Notes: generated by a model from the sequence alone, not told the origin. A stretch of DNA of 21,906 nucleotides from Dehalococcoidales bacterium (GCA_016931015.1 JAFGFP010000074.1:1-21906); one strand, 5' to 3'. Counted from the stretch's first letter, positions 12,819 to 21,354 are shown. Numbers and translations: made by a program.

Positions 12819-15446
12819 CTAACCTCCGCCCTGAATAAAGTTTTTTACCTGGCGTAGCGCCTCATCCAGCTTGTCCTGGTGTTTGCCCCCGGCCTGGGCA
12901 AAGCGTGCCTTACCGCCTCCCCGGCCCCCGGTTACCCCGGCCACTTGGTTAACTATCTCGCCGGCATGGTAGCCCCGGTCAGCTAAGTCCGGGGTTACCG
13001 CCGCCAAAAACATGGGTTTATGATTATGTATCGTACCCAGGACGATGACCGCGCTCTTTAGCTGCTCGCGGAGTTGGTCGCTGGTCTCCCTCAGCGTCTC
13101 CAGCCGGTAGGAGGGCACCCTGGCGGCCAGCACCTTGACCCCGTTAACTACTTCCACCTGGCCCAGCAGCGAGGCGACTACCCTCTGGGATAGCTCCCGC
13201 TCCAGGGCCAGCGCCCGGCGGCGCTCTTTTTCCAACTCGGCGGCTAGCTCAGATACCTTGTCCTGAACCTCGCTCGGCGATGCCTTGAAGGACTCGGCAA
13301 TATTATGTAAACTATCCGTCTGGGCATCGATAAACTCCTCGGCTCCCCGACCGGTAACCGCCTCGATGCGGCGCAGGCCGCTGCCGATACTGCCCTCGCC
13401 GGTAATCTGGAAGAGCCCTATCTCTCCGGTGGTCGCTACGTGGGTGCCGCCGCAGAGCTCGGCGCTGACCGCGGTCTTCCCCCCTATCTTCACCACCCGG
13501 ACTTCGTCGCCGTACTTCTCACCGAAGAGGGCGATAGCCCCCTCGGCTACCGCCTGCTGGTAGGTCGTAGGCTGGCCGGAGACCGGCAGGTTACGGCGGA
13601 TTTTATCGTTGACGAGGTGGTTTACCTTGTTTAGTTCTTCTCTGGTCAGCGCCTCCAGGTGAGAGAAGTCGAATCTGAGCCGCTCCGGGGCGACCAGCGA
13701 ACCCCGCTGCTCGACGTGCTCGCCGAGCACCTGACGCAGCGCCATGTGTAGCAGATGGGTGGCAGTATGATTGCGGGCGATATCCAGCCGCCGCTCGCAA
13801 TCCACCACCGCCTCGATTTCATCTTCGGTAGTTAGACTGCCCTCGGTGACTTTACCCTGGTGGAGGACGACATCCTGCGGACCGTAAATAGAATTGGTTA
13901 CTAGAAACCTGCCTTTTTTACCAATTATCTCGCCGGTGTCCCCCACCTGGCCCCCCATCTCGGCGTAGAATGGGGTGGCGTCCAGGACAAGGCTTGCTTC
14001 CTGCCCGGCTTCTACCGTAGTGACGGATTTACCGTCGACCAGAATATTAATAATCTTGGCTTGACATTTAAGGTTATCATAGCCGACGAAGTCGGTTTCC
14101 TTTATGTCAAGTTGCTCCCCTACCCTAACCTCTCCCTTACCCTCGAACTTATGGGCAGCCCGGGCCCGCTCCCGCTGCCCGGCCATCTCCTTCTCGAAGC
14201 CGGCCAGGTCTACCGAAAGACCCGAGCGGGAAACGACCTCCGTGGTCAGTTCCACCGGGAAGCCGTAGGTATCGTAGAGCTTGAAGACCTCTTTCCCGGA
14301 GATTTGCGCCAGCTTGCGGTGGCGCGCCTTCTCCATGATTTCGTCGAGCAGCTTTAGACCGATGCTCAGCGTCTCGCTGAATCTGGTTTCCTCACTCTCG
14401 ATGACCCGGAGAATAAAATCCTCTTTCTGCTTTATCTCGGGGTAGACGTGGCCCATCTCTTTAATCGTGGTCTGGGCGACCTCGGTGAGAAAGGACTTTC
14501 CCTCGGCCAGCCGCCGGCTGAAGAGCACGGCGCGGCGCAGGAGACGGCGCAGGACGTAGCCCCGGCCTTCGTTACCGGGGAGGACGCCGTCGGCGCTGAG
14601 AAAGGTAATCCCCCTCCCGTGCTCGGCTACGATGCGCATGGCGTTATCGGTCTCGTCGTCGGCACCGTAGCGCTTCCCGGCCAGGGCCGAGATGCAGTCC
14701 AGCAGGGGCAGGAAGAGGTCGGTTTCGTAGACCGAGCTTTTGCCCTGCATGGCGGCGGCGGTTCTCTCCAGGCCCATGCCGGTGTCGATATTAGGTTTAG
14801 GGAGCAGGGTGCGCTGGCCGCTTTCGTCCTGGTTATATTGGGTGAATACCAGGTTCCAGATTTCGGAGAAGCGTCCGCAGTCGCAGCCGGGGGCGCATTC
14901 GGGACGCCGGCAGCCGAATTCCGGACCGAGGTCGTAGTGGATTTCACTACACGGCCCGCAGGGCCCGGAGTTACCGGCCGGCCCCCAGAAATTATCTTTC
15001 TCCCCGAGGCGTATTATCCTGTCCTCGGGGATGCCTATCTCCCGCCAGTAACCGAAGGACTCTTCGTCGTCGTGGAAGATGGTTATCCACAGCCGCGCTG
15101 GCTCGATTCCCAGGCTCCGGGTGACGAACTCCCAGGCCCAGCTAATGGCCTCTTTCTTGAAATAATCGCCGATGCTGAAGTTCCCCAGCATTTCGAAAAA
15201 GGTGAGGTGATGCGGGTCACCCACCGCCTCGATGTCGGTAGTCCGAAAGCACTTCTGGCACGAAGCCAGACGGCGGTTGGGCGGTATTTCCTCACCCAGG
15301 TAGTAGGGCTTGAAGGGCACCATGCCGGCGCTGGTGAGGAGCAGGGTGGGGTCGCCGCTGGGTATCAGAGAGGCGCTGGGCATAACCTTATGCCCTTTGC
15401 CCGCAAAGAATTTCAGGAATGCCTCACGAATTTCGTCGCCGGTCAA
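12819..15446 (-). CDS. alaS: Alanine--tRNA ligase
   Basis: A full-length AlaRS of about 875 residues with all domains. The class II catalytic core carries FFEMLGNFSIGDYFKK and a Cys-rich loop GCRRPECAPGCDC. The editing domain has the zinc motifs HTATH (near residue 560) and CGGTH (near 665). A coiled linker and the C-Ala domain GGRGGGKARFAQAGG follow. It charges tRNA-Ala and edits Ser/Gly mischarging. I prefer the TTG start at 15446, because AAGGTGG lies eight bases upstream and the product begins MTGDEIREAF as usual. The GTG at 15458 overlaps that ribosome site and has none of its own. The stop codon is four bases before the ruvX start region, so alaS-ruvX form an operon. Confidence 0.97.
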   Translation of the reverse strand: MTGDEIREAFLKFFAGKGHKVMPSASLIPSGDPTLLLTSAGMVPFKPYYLGEEIPPNRRLASCQKCFRTTDIEAVGDPHHLTFFEMLGNFSIGDYFKKEAISWAWEFVTRSLGIEPARLWITIFHDDEESFGYWREIGIPEDRIIRLGEKDNFWGPAGNSGPCGPCSEIHYDLGPEFGCRRPECAPGCDCGRFSEIWNLVFTQYNQDESGQRTLLPKPNIDTGMGLERTAAAMQGKSSVYETDLFLPLLDCISALAGKRYGADDETDNAMRIVAEHGRGITFLSADGVLPGNEGRGYVLRRLLRRAVLFSRRLAEGKSFLTEVAQTTIKEMGHVYPEIKQKEDFILRVIESEETRFSETLSIGLKLLDEIMEKARHRKLAQISGKEVFKLYDTYGFPVELTTEVVSRSGLSVDLAGFEKEMAGQRERARAAHKFEGKGEVRVGEQLDIKETDFVGYDNLKCQAKIINILVDGKSVTTVEAGQEASLVLDATPFYAEMGGQVGDTGEIIGKKGRFLVTNSIYGPQDVVLHQGKVTEGSLTTEDEIEAVVDCERRLDIARNHTATHLLHMALRQVLGEHVEQRGSLVAPERLRFDFSHLEALTREELNKVNHLVNDKIRRNLPVSGQPTTYQQAVAEGAIALFGEKYGDEVRVVKIGGKTAVSAELCGGTHVATTGEIGLFQITGEGSIGSGLRRIEAVTGRGAEEFIDAQTDSLHNIAESFKASPSEVQDKVSELAAELEKERRRALALERELSQRVVASLLGQVEVVNGVKVLAARVPSYRLETLRETSDQLREQLKSAVIVLGTIHNHKPMFLAAVTPDLADRGYHAGEIVNQVAGVTGGRGGGKARFAQAGGKHQDKLDEALRQVKNFIQGGG

Positions 15447-15482
15447 TAGTTCACCCACCTTACTTAAAAGAGATATGCTACG

Positions 15483-15511
15483 ATTTTAGTGTAACTCGGG
15501 CTGCCTGTCAA
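15483..15511 (-). promoter_or_regulatory. Strong promoter of alaS-ruvX
   Basis: Minus strand: TTGACA (15506-15511), exactly 17 bases, TAAAAT (15483-15488). The start site would be about 30 bases before the TTG start codon. No T-box leader fits in this short space, so alaS is not T-box controlled. Confidence 0.8.
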
Positions 15512-15544
15512 CGAGGCCGTGCCTGATGTCGCTGAAGTAACCGG

Positions 15545-15559
15545 CCCGGGACAACCGGG
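15545..15559. terminator. GC hairpin after galU (weak)
   Basis: CCCGG (15545-15549) and CCGGG (15555-15559) form a 5-bp GC stem with loop GACAA, immediately past the galU stop codon. There is no T-run, so termination is uncertain. Confidence 0.3.
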
Positions 15560-15562
15560 TGG

Positions 15563-16423
15563 CTAGAGGAGCCCGGATAGATATTCCTTCAGCTCGGGGC
15601 CGATTTCGGGGTGCTTCAGGGCGAGAGCCAAGTTTGCCTTGAGCCAGCCCAGGGGAGTCCCGGCGTCGTGTCTTATCCCCTCGAACTCGTAGGCAAGCAC
15701 CTCCTGCCGCCCGAGGAGCAGCTGCAGGGCGTCGGTAATCTGAATCTCCCCTTTCTTACCCGGCGGCGTTACCTTGAGGGCGGCGAATATCTCCGGTGTT
15801 AGGATATACCTCCCCACAATCCCCAGATCCGAGGGGGCATCGTCCGGCTCCGGTTTTTCCACCAGGCTTAAGACCCGATACAAACGGTCGGCGAGCGGCT
15901 CCGGCTCGATGATACCGTAGCTCACCGTATCCTGACGGCTGATCCGTTCCACGGCGATAACGTTACTTTTATGCTCTTCGTAGACCTTAAGCATCTGCTT
16001 CAGGGCGGGGGTTTTGCTGTCGATAACGTCGTCGGGGAGCAGCACGGCGCAGGGCTCCTCACCGACAAGTTCTCTGGTCGTTAAAATAGCGTGACCCAGG
16101 CCCCGCTGCTCCTTCTGGCGGATGTAGCAGATGTCGGCCATGTTGGCCAGGGCGCGCATTCTCTTGAGGAGCTTGGTCTCTCCCTTTTGCTCCAGGAGAT
16201 ACTCCAGCTCGAAGGAGCGGTCGAAGTAGTCCTCGATGGCGTTCTTCCCCAAGGCGGTCACCAGGATAATCTGCTCGATACCGGAGCCAATGGCCTCGGC
16301 CACGGCATACTGAATTATGGGCTTATCTATCAGGGGTAGCATCTCCTTGGGTTGGGACTTGGTGAGGGGTAGGAACCTCGTCCCCCAGCCGCCGGCGGTG
16401 ATAACTGCTTTACGGACTTTCAT
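15563..16423 (-). CDS. galU: UTP--glucose-1-phosphate uridylyltransferase
   Basis: 286 residues, typical of bacterial GalU. The nucleotide-binding start AGGWGTRFLPLTKSQPKEML, the uridine-binding GLGHAILT and VEKPEPDDAPS are intact. It makes UDP-glucose from UTP and glucose 1-phosphate in the cytoplasm. The first Gly-rich loop has Trp (GGWGTR) where many have Ala, Leu or Phe, a tolerated position. GAGGAG lies eight bases before the ATG at 16423. The ATG overlaps the stop codon of the ROK kinase gene (TAATG), so the two are translationally coupled. UDP-glucose from this enzyme would feed the GT20 synthase encoded at 19678-21213. Confidence 0.95.
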   Translation of the reverse strand: MKVRKAVITAGGWGTRFLPLTKSQPKEMLPLIDKPIIQYAVAEAIGSGIEQIILVTALGKNAIEDYFDRSFELEYLLEQKGETKLLKRMRALANMADICYIRQKEQRGLGHAILTTRELVGEEPCAVLLPDDVIDSKTPALKQMLKVYEEHKSNVIAVERISRQDTVSYGIIEPEPLADRLYRVLSLVEKPEPDDAPSDLGIVGRYILTPEIFAALKVTPPGKKGEIQITDALQLLLGRQEVLAYEFEGIRHDAGTPLGWLKANLALALKHPEIGPELKEYLSGLL

Positions 16424-17433
16424 TATATCTCCTCTCTGGCTTCAGCCTGTTCAAAGGCGAAGCGGGCGGCCCCGAGCAGGCCGGCATCGCGGCCGAGCTC
16501 GGTAGCGACGATGCTTACCGCCGCCGACGATACCGGGAAGGCTCTTTCCTTGACCAGCCGCCGGGCCGGATTGAGCAGCCGCTCTCCCAGGCTGGCGACC
16601 CCGCCCCCGATGATAATCATCTCCGGGTTGAAGATATTGACCAGGTTTACCAGGCCCACCCCCAGGTAGAAGGCGGCGTTATCGATGACGCTAACGGCCA
16701 GCAGGTCGCCCTGCTCTGCGGCCACAGCTACCTCCCGGGCGGTGATGTCCGCGGTCTTACCGTTAACGAGCCCGGTAAGAGACGAGCTCTCTCCGGCGCC
16801 GAGGCGCCGTATTGCCTCTCTGGCGATGGCCCTCCCCGAGGCCAAGGTCTCCAGGCAGCCGGTATTACCGCAGGCGCACCTCGGGCCGTTAATGTCGATG
16901 GTCATGTGGCCGATTTCCCCGGCGCTGCCGCAGGCCCCGGTGTAGAGCCGGCCGTTAGTGATAATCGCCCCCCCGATGCCGGTGCCCACGGTGAGGTAGA
17001 TGAGGTCGTTTACCCCCCTCCCGGCCCCGAGGCGGTGCTCGCCCAGGGCCGCGGCGTTGGCGTCGTTTATAAGCCAGGTCGGGCTCCCCAGCCTCTCCTG
17101 AAGGAGGGCTCTTAAGGGCACATCGCGCCAGCCGGGGAGATTGGGGGACAGGGTGACCAGGCCACTTTTATGGTCTATGGCACCGGCGGCGGCGATGCCG
17201 ATACCTCCGGTCTGAGGTAGGGCCGTGCCGGTGGCGGCGGTGATTTGCTTAACGGCGGCAGTTATCCGGTCGATTACCGGGGCCGCGCCTTCATCGGCCA
17301 GGGTGGGATGGTACTCCCGGGCCAGTATCTTATATTCGGGGGAGATAATGGCGACGGCTATCTTGCTGCCCCCCAGGTCGATAGCGAATACCGGGCGGCT
17401 AGCTTTCTCAGCACCGTTCATCTTAAGTAACAC
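16423..17433 (-). CDS. ROK-family sugar kinase, probable glucokinase
   Basis: 336 residues. The phosphate-binding loop is DLGGSK (19-24), the catalytic base is Asp124 in INDANAAALGE, and the ROK zinc motif is His176 with Cys186, Cys188 and Cys193 (GHMTIDINGPRCACGNTGC). The N-terminus has no helix-turn-helix, so this is a kinase and not a NagC-type repressor. It should phosphorylate glucose to glucose 6-phosphate with ATP; other hexoses such as N-acetylglucosamine or mannose cannot be excluded. GTG 17433 and ATG 17421 are both possible starts; neither has a strong ribosome site. It overlaps galU by one base. The two products together supply both substrates of trehalose-6-phosphate synthase, glucose 6-phosphate and UDP-glucose. 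Confidence 0.88.
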   Translation of the reverse strand: MLLKMNGAEKASRPVFAIDLGGSKIAVAIISPEYKILAREYHPTLADEGAAPVIDRITAAVKQITAATGTALPQTGGIGIAAAGAIDHKSGLVTLSPNLPGWRDVPLRALLQERLGSPTWLINDANAAALGEHRLGAGRGVNDLIYLTVGTGIGGAIITNGRLYTGACGSAGEIGHMTIDINGPRCACGNTGCLETLASGRAIAREAIRRLGAGESSSLTGLVNGKTADITAREVAVAAEQGDLLAVSVIDNAAFYLGVGLVNLVNIFNPEMIIIGGGVASLGERLLNPARRLVKERAFPVSSAAVSIVATELGRDAGLLGAARFAFEQAEAREEI

Positions 17434-17523
17434 TTTAGCCTATTTCGGCGGCTTTGTCGAGCAGATTTCGGGTGGTGGGTGTGAGCTAATACTGGCCTAC
17501 CAGAGTCCGGCTTCGAGCCTAAC

Positions 17524-17553
17524 TTGAGGTCGGTAATCACTTAGTGGTATAGT
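17524..17553 (+). promoter_or_regulatory. Probable promoter of the MFS-otsB operon
   Basis: Plus strand: TTGAGG (17524-17529), 18 bases, TATAGT (17548-17553), with a small palindrome CACTTAGTG in the spacer that could be an operator. It sits in the 203-base divergent gap between the ROK kinase and the MFS gene; no equally good promoter was seen for the kinase. Confidence 0.5.
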
Positions 17554-17636
17554 AAACCATCGTGTCCGAGCAGGCCGGCAGGTTGCCGGGTTAATGCCCT
17601 CGTCAGTCTATCGACTTCTTTTTCGGAGTATCTGAG

Positions 17637-18878
17637 TTGCCGCAGGAACATGGGCCTCGTGTGCCCCGTGTGCCCCGGGCCATACTGGTAAGCACCTGGC
17701 TGATTAGCTTTGCCATGTGGTCGCCGATGTTCTGTGTGCCCCCTATGGAACACGTCCTGAAGGAGGCGTTCCATCTCAGCCACGCTCAGGCCAGTCTTCT
17801 TTATATCGCCCCGATTATAATGCTGGCGGCCCTGGCCGTTCCCGGCGGTCTGCTTGCCGACCGGATAGGCGCCAAGAAGGCGGCTGGTATCGGGGCGATA
17901 GTCATGGCGCTGGGTACCGTCTTGAGAGGCACCGCCACGGATGCTTCCGGCCTGCTGGCCTTTACCTTTATCTACGGTGCCGGTATGGGTTTGTCTTTCC
18001 CCAATATCCCCAAGCTGGTTAGCGCCTGGTTTCCCCGGAAGCAGGCCGGGGTGGCCACCGGGCTGTTCACCTCGGGTTTACTAACAGGTATCGCCCTGGC
18101 GGTAGCCATTACCGTGCCTTTCATCCTGCCCTTAACCGGTACCTTTCAGGGAGTCTTCTTTATCTGGAGTATCCCGCCTATTTTGGCGGCTATCCTGTGG
18201 TGGGCGCTGGTGAGAGAGCCCTCTCCCCAAAGCACCGGGGTCAGGCCGTCGGGCCAGGGCAGTACCGGTACTAGTACTCCGTTCCACCGGTTGCTGTGCC
18301 ACAAAAGGCTGTGGCTGGCGGCCGGACTCTTGTGGCTGCACAACTTCTTCTTCTACACCTGGAGCGGCTGGGCTCCCACCCTGATGATGTTAAAGGGGGC
18401 CACCCCGGAGCTGGCCGGGGTTATCGCCTCGGTAACCATCTGGGTTGGTATCCCGACTTCTTTCCTGGCGCCCCAGCTCGCCTACCGGATGGGACTAAGG
18501 AAGCCTTTTCTCTGGATACCCGGTATCATCCTTGCCCTGGCTGCCTGGGGGGTTATCGGCGCTGGCATAACTGTGAGCTGGTTTTTGATGGCTTTAGTGG
18601 GTGTTGCCGTCGTTACCCGGTTCGTTACCGTACTGGCACTGCCGGTGGAGATGATGTCTGGGGAAAATGTGGGTAGGGCGAGCGGGTTAATACTGTCCCT
18701 GGGCTATACCGGGGGGATTGTTGGCTCCCAGATAGGCGGGCGTATCCTTGATGTCACCGGGAGTCTGGATAACGCCCTGCTGGTGCTGGTCGCGGTGTCG
18801 GCGGCGGCTGTCTTTGTCGCGCTCGGGCTGCCGGAGACCGGGCCCAAGGCCAAGAAGCCCATCCCCGGCGTTGACTAA
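17637..18878 (+). CDS. MFS transporter
   Basis: 413 residues, 12 predicted membrane helices in two halves with a central loop near residues 195-220. The MFS signature between helices 2 and 3 is LLADRIGAKKA (residues 74-84). An early PP pair (CVPPMEHVLKEAF) and SFPNIPKLVSAWFPRKQAG recall the nitrate/cyanate-type (NNP/CynX) branch, but the substrate cannot be read from the sequence. The TTG start at 17637 follows GGAG at suitable distance; the first in-frame ATG (about residue 27) would remove most of helix 1. otsB begins 27 bases downstream on the same strand, which hints at export or uptake of a sugar or solute, but that is inference only. Confidence 0.85.
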   Translation: MPQEHGPRVPRVPRAILVSTWLISFAMWSPMFCVPPMEHVLKEAFHLSHAQASLLYIAPIIMLAALAVPGGLLADRIGAKKAAGIGAIVMALGTVLRGTATDASGLLAFTFIYGAGMGLSFPNIPKLVSAWFPRKQAGVATGLFTSGLLTGIALAVAITVPFILPLTGTFQGVFFIWSIPPILAAILWWALVREPSPQSTGVRPSGQGSTGTSTPFHRLLCHKRLWLAAGLLWLHNFFFYTWSGWAPTLMMLKGATPELAGVIASVTIWVGIPTSFLAPQLAYRMGLRKPFLWIPGIILALAAWGVIGAGITVSWFLMALVGVAVVTRFVTVLALPVEMMSGENVGRASGLILSLGYTGGIVGSQIGGRILDVTGSLDNALLVLVAVSAAAVFVALGLPETGPKAKKPIPGVD

Positions 18879-18905
18879 TGGTATCCCGGCTGCTAAATTT
18901 AAGCC

Positions 18906-19715
18906 ATGCCCTATGCTTTCGAACGTCTGGCCCTAATCGAAGGAGTTATCGCCAGGTCACCCCTGGGGTTAATCACCGACGTTGACGGCACCATAAGCGA
19001 GATAGTCCCCACCCCCCGCGAGGCCAGGGTTTCCCCGTTGTGCCGCCGTTACCTGACCCTGCTGTGCCGTCAGCTGGCCCTGGTGGCGGTTGTCTCGGGG
19101 AGGCCGGCGGTGGAGGTCAGGGACATGGTCGGGGTTACCGGCGTTGTCTATGTCGGTAACCACGGCCTGGAGCGATGGACGAAGAACCGAGTCGAGCCTT
19201 CCGGTAGCGCCCGTGATTATTTCAAGATTGTCAGGTCGGCGTTTGAGGAACTGTCTTCCCGGCTTTCGATGGAGGGCGTCACCCTTGAGGATAAGGGGCT
19301 CAGTCTGACAGTCCACTATCGTCTCTCTCCCCACCACGAGGTGGCGGAGCGGGAAATCCTGGATGTCCTGGCGGCTTCGGAGCGGGCTAGGGATTTAAGA
19401 GTTGTCAGGGGCAGACTGGCGCTTAACCTTTTACCGCCGGTAGAGATTAACAAGGGCACCGCTGTGCTCGACCTGATACGGGACTATAGTCTTCAGGGCG
19501 GTCTGTATCTGGGCGACGACCTCACCGATATCGATGCCTTCGGGGCGGTGCGTAGCGCCGCCGCTGGCTCTAATTTCCGGGGGCTTGCCATCGGCGTTAC
19601 CAGCGCCGAGATGCCGGAAGGACTGGTAAAGGCAGCCGACCTCACCCTGAACGGGGTCGATGACGTCGGGCGTTTCCTTAAGTGGCTTTCCCAGAACGTT
19701 CCTCAGCCAAGCTGA
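18906..19715 (+). CDS. otsB: Trehalose-6-phosphate phosphatase
   Basis: 269 residues, HAD superfamily with a type-C2 cap, the usual OtsB size. The motifs are DVDGT (25-29, nucleophile Asp25 and acid Asp27), SGRP (motif II), GNHGLE and EINKGTAVLDL (substrate and Lys), and GDDLTDIDAF (motif III). It removes phosphate from trehalose 6-phosphate in the cytoplasm. There is no good ribosome site before ATG 18906, so translation may depend on coupling to the MFS gene 27 bases upstream. Its 3' end overlaps the 3' end of the opposite-strand otsA by 38 bases. Other GT20-derived phosphates such as glucosylglycerol phosphate are possible substrates. Confidence 0.9.
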   Translation: MPYAFERLALIEGVIARSPLGLITDVDGTISEIVPTPREARVSPLCRRYLTLLCRQLALVAVVSGRPAVEVRDMVGVTGVVYVGNHGLERWTKNRVEPSGSARDYFKIVRSAFEELSSRLSMEGVTLEDKGLSLTVHYRLSPHHEVAEREILDVLAASERARDLRVVRGRLALNLLPPVEINKGTAVLDLIRDYSLQGGLYLGDDLTDIDAFGAVRSAAAGSNFRGLAIGVTSAEMPEGLVKAADLTLNGVDDVGRFLKWLSQNVPQPS

Positions 19716-21213
19716 CGGCATCTCCCAGTAGATGCAGCAGCCAGTCGGTAATGTCTTCCGCCTCGATGGACTTCTTGAGGGCGCGAGCACGTTCCTGCCT
19801 CTCGTCGGCGGGCATGGTTAGCGCCGTATAGAGGGCCTGCGTGGTTCCCTCCAGGTCGGCGGGGGCCACGGTGAGGGCGTGCTCTCCCAGCTGTTCGCAA
19901 GCGCCGACTGACTCCGATAATATCAGGACGCCGTCGCGGTTATTGACCGTAGGGCCTTCCTTGGCCACCAGGTTCATGCCGTCGATGACCGCATTCACCA
20001 GAAAGGCATCGTAGAGGCGCATGCCGGCGATGGCCTGTACGTAGTTATTCTCGTAGAACAGGTCGATGGGATACCACTCCTCGGTGGCGTACTTACTGTT
20101 TATGGTCTCGATGAGTTCGTTTACCTGCTGCATATACCTCTGGTAGGGTCGCAGGTGAGTTCTGGTCGGCACCAGAAAGACGATGAATCTGACCTTACCC
20201 CGGAACTCGGGGTAGCGTTCCAGCAGCTTATCGAAGGCCCGGAAACCGCGAATGATATTCTTGCTGGGTTCGGCCCGGTCTACCCGGACTATGGTCTGCT
20301 CCCCGCAGAGCGGGCGCAGCTTTGCCTCATATTCCTTCAGTTTAGCCGAGATAGTCAGTTTTTTGAGACCGGCGACATCGATTGAGATGGGGTAGGCCTT
20401 AACCTGAATCAGCCGGTCTTCTACCTGGATGGTGTGCCGCTCGTAGTCAACCTTGGCATTATCGATTGACGATTCGCAGCAGCGGAGGAAGTTGTAGACG
20501 TCGCGCTCCGTCTGCAGCCCGACGATGTCGGCGGCGCACAGACCCTGGAAGATTGCCTGCCGCATGGAGACGGGCAGCAGCTGCCAGTAGGATAGAGAGG
20601 GCCAGGGAATGTGAGTGAAGTGCTGGATGACTATGTCCGGTAGCTGCCGCCGGACGTAGGTTGCGGCCAGATAGAGATGGTAGTCATTCAATATCACTAT
20701 CGGGGGTGTTTTGCTGTTCATCGATTCTTCGATAATCGCCTTGGCGAAGGCCTGATTTACCGGGACATAACCGTTGTCCCAGGCATCATGGGTCACGATG
20801 TCGATATTAGGTGTGGTCGGCGAGTTCCACATGTAGTGCTGCAGGAACCAGAGCAGTGGGTTACAGATGACGCTGTAGTACTTGTGGTAGGTGTTTCGCG
20901 GGAAGACCAGGAAGCGGAGATAGAGACTATCGTTATCGCCTGGCGCTTTGAAGTGTTTGCCTTCGGCTCGCTGGGCCCTTTCCCGGTCTCCCTGCCCCAT
21001 GGCGCTGGCTATCCAGTCGATTTCCAGGTATTTGCTGAGGCTGCTCAGGGCGGTAACTACCCCACCGCTACCCCGCCGGGATTGGAGTTCCCCATCCTCC
21101 GCAAGGTAGTATTCAATCGGCCCCCGGTTGCTGGCCAGAATCAGGCGTCTCGGGGAGAGCCGGCGGCACAGCTCCTTCAGTTGGCGTTTGCTATCCGCTT
21201 GTTCCGTTTCCAT
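19678..21213 (-). CDS. otsA: GT20 trehalose-6-phosphate synthase family enzyme
   Basis: 511 residues, glycosyltransferase family 20, GT-B fold. SNRGPIEYY and GSGGVVTAL near the N-terminus bind the acceptor and donor; HFTHIPWP corresponds to the HxPFP segment. VRVDRAEPSKNIIRGF replaces the common VDRLDYTKG donor-phosphate motif but keeps Arg and Lys. DGMNLVAKE near residue 415 is the UDP-glucose ribose-binding motif. It should join UDP-glucose to glucose 6-phosphate. The altered motif places it in a divergent GT20 branch, so a glucosylglycerol-phosphate or related acceptor cannot be excluded. AGGG precedes the ATG at 21213. galU, a sugar kinase and otsB nearby support the trehalose assignment. 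It overlaps otsB tail to tail. Confidence 0.88.
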   Translation of the reverse strand: METEQADSKRQLKELCRRLSPRRLILASNRGPIEYYLAEDGELQSRRGSGGVVTALSSLSKYLEIDWIASAMGQGDRERAQRAEGKHFKAPGDNDSLYLRFLVFPRNTYHKYYSVICNPLLWFLQHYMWNSPTTPNIDIVTHDAWDNGYVPVNQAFAKAIIEESMNSKTPPIVILNDYHLYLAATYVRRQLPDIVIQHFTHIPWPSLSYWQLLPVSMRQAIFQGLCAADIVGLQTERDVYNFLRCCESSIDNAKVDYERHTIQVEDRLIQVKAYPISIDVAGLKKLTISAKLKEYEAKLRPLCGEQTIVRVDRAEPSKNIIRGFRAFDKLLERYPEFRGKVRFIVFLVPTRTHLRPYQRYMQQVNELIETINSKYATEEWYPIDLFYENNYVQAIAGMRLYDAFLVNAVIDGMNLVAKEGPTVNNRDGVLILSESVGACEQLGEHALTVAPADLEGTTQALYTALTMPADERQERARALKKSIEAEDITDWLLHLLGDAVSLAEERSGKAT

Positions 21214-21245
21214 TCTGCCCTGCTCGTTGTCATGTTGCGGGTTCG

Positions 21246-21311
21246 GTCTTGCCGCGGCTACCCTGGCTGGAAAGATACGGAGGCTGGCTTTTCTGTCTCC
21301 GGTGGCAAGAC
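21246..21311 (-). repeat. Inverted repeat in the otsA leader
   Basis: GTCTTGCC (21246-21253) and GGCAAGAC (21304-21311) form an exact 8-bp stem enclosing 50 bases. Those contain a further CGGAG/CTCCG pairing. It begins at about the predicted otsA transcription start, so it could fold as leader RNA or serve as paired operator half-sites. Confidence 0.35.
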
Positions 21312-21313
21312 AA

Positions 21314-21343
21314 AATCTATCATCCGGCCGGTAAAACTGTCAA
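21314..21343 (-). promoter_or_regulatory. Promoter of otsA
   Basis: Minus strand: perfect TTGACA (21338-21343), 18 bases, TAGATT (21314-21319), starting 11 bases after the holA stop codon. The leader to the ATG at 21213 is about 95 bases. Confidence 0.6.
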
Positions 21344-21354
21344 GCTGAATTTCT

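Noticed and set aside
14448..15449. 333-codon open frame on the plus strand
   Set aside because: It is antisense to the catalytic half of alaS and reflects GC-rich codon bias; there is no start signal or domain.
15459..15562. T-box riboswitch before alaS
   Set aside because: The promoter start site is only about 30 bases from the start codon, too short for a T-box, and no T-box core sequence is present.
16423..17433. NagC/XylR-type ROK transcriptional repressor
   Set aside because: There is no N-terminal helix-turn-helix, and the catalytic and ATP-binding motifs of the kinases are intact.
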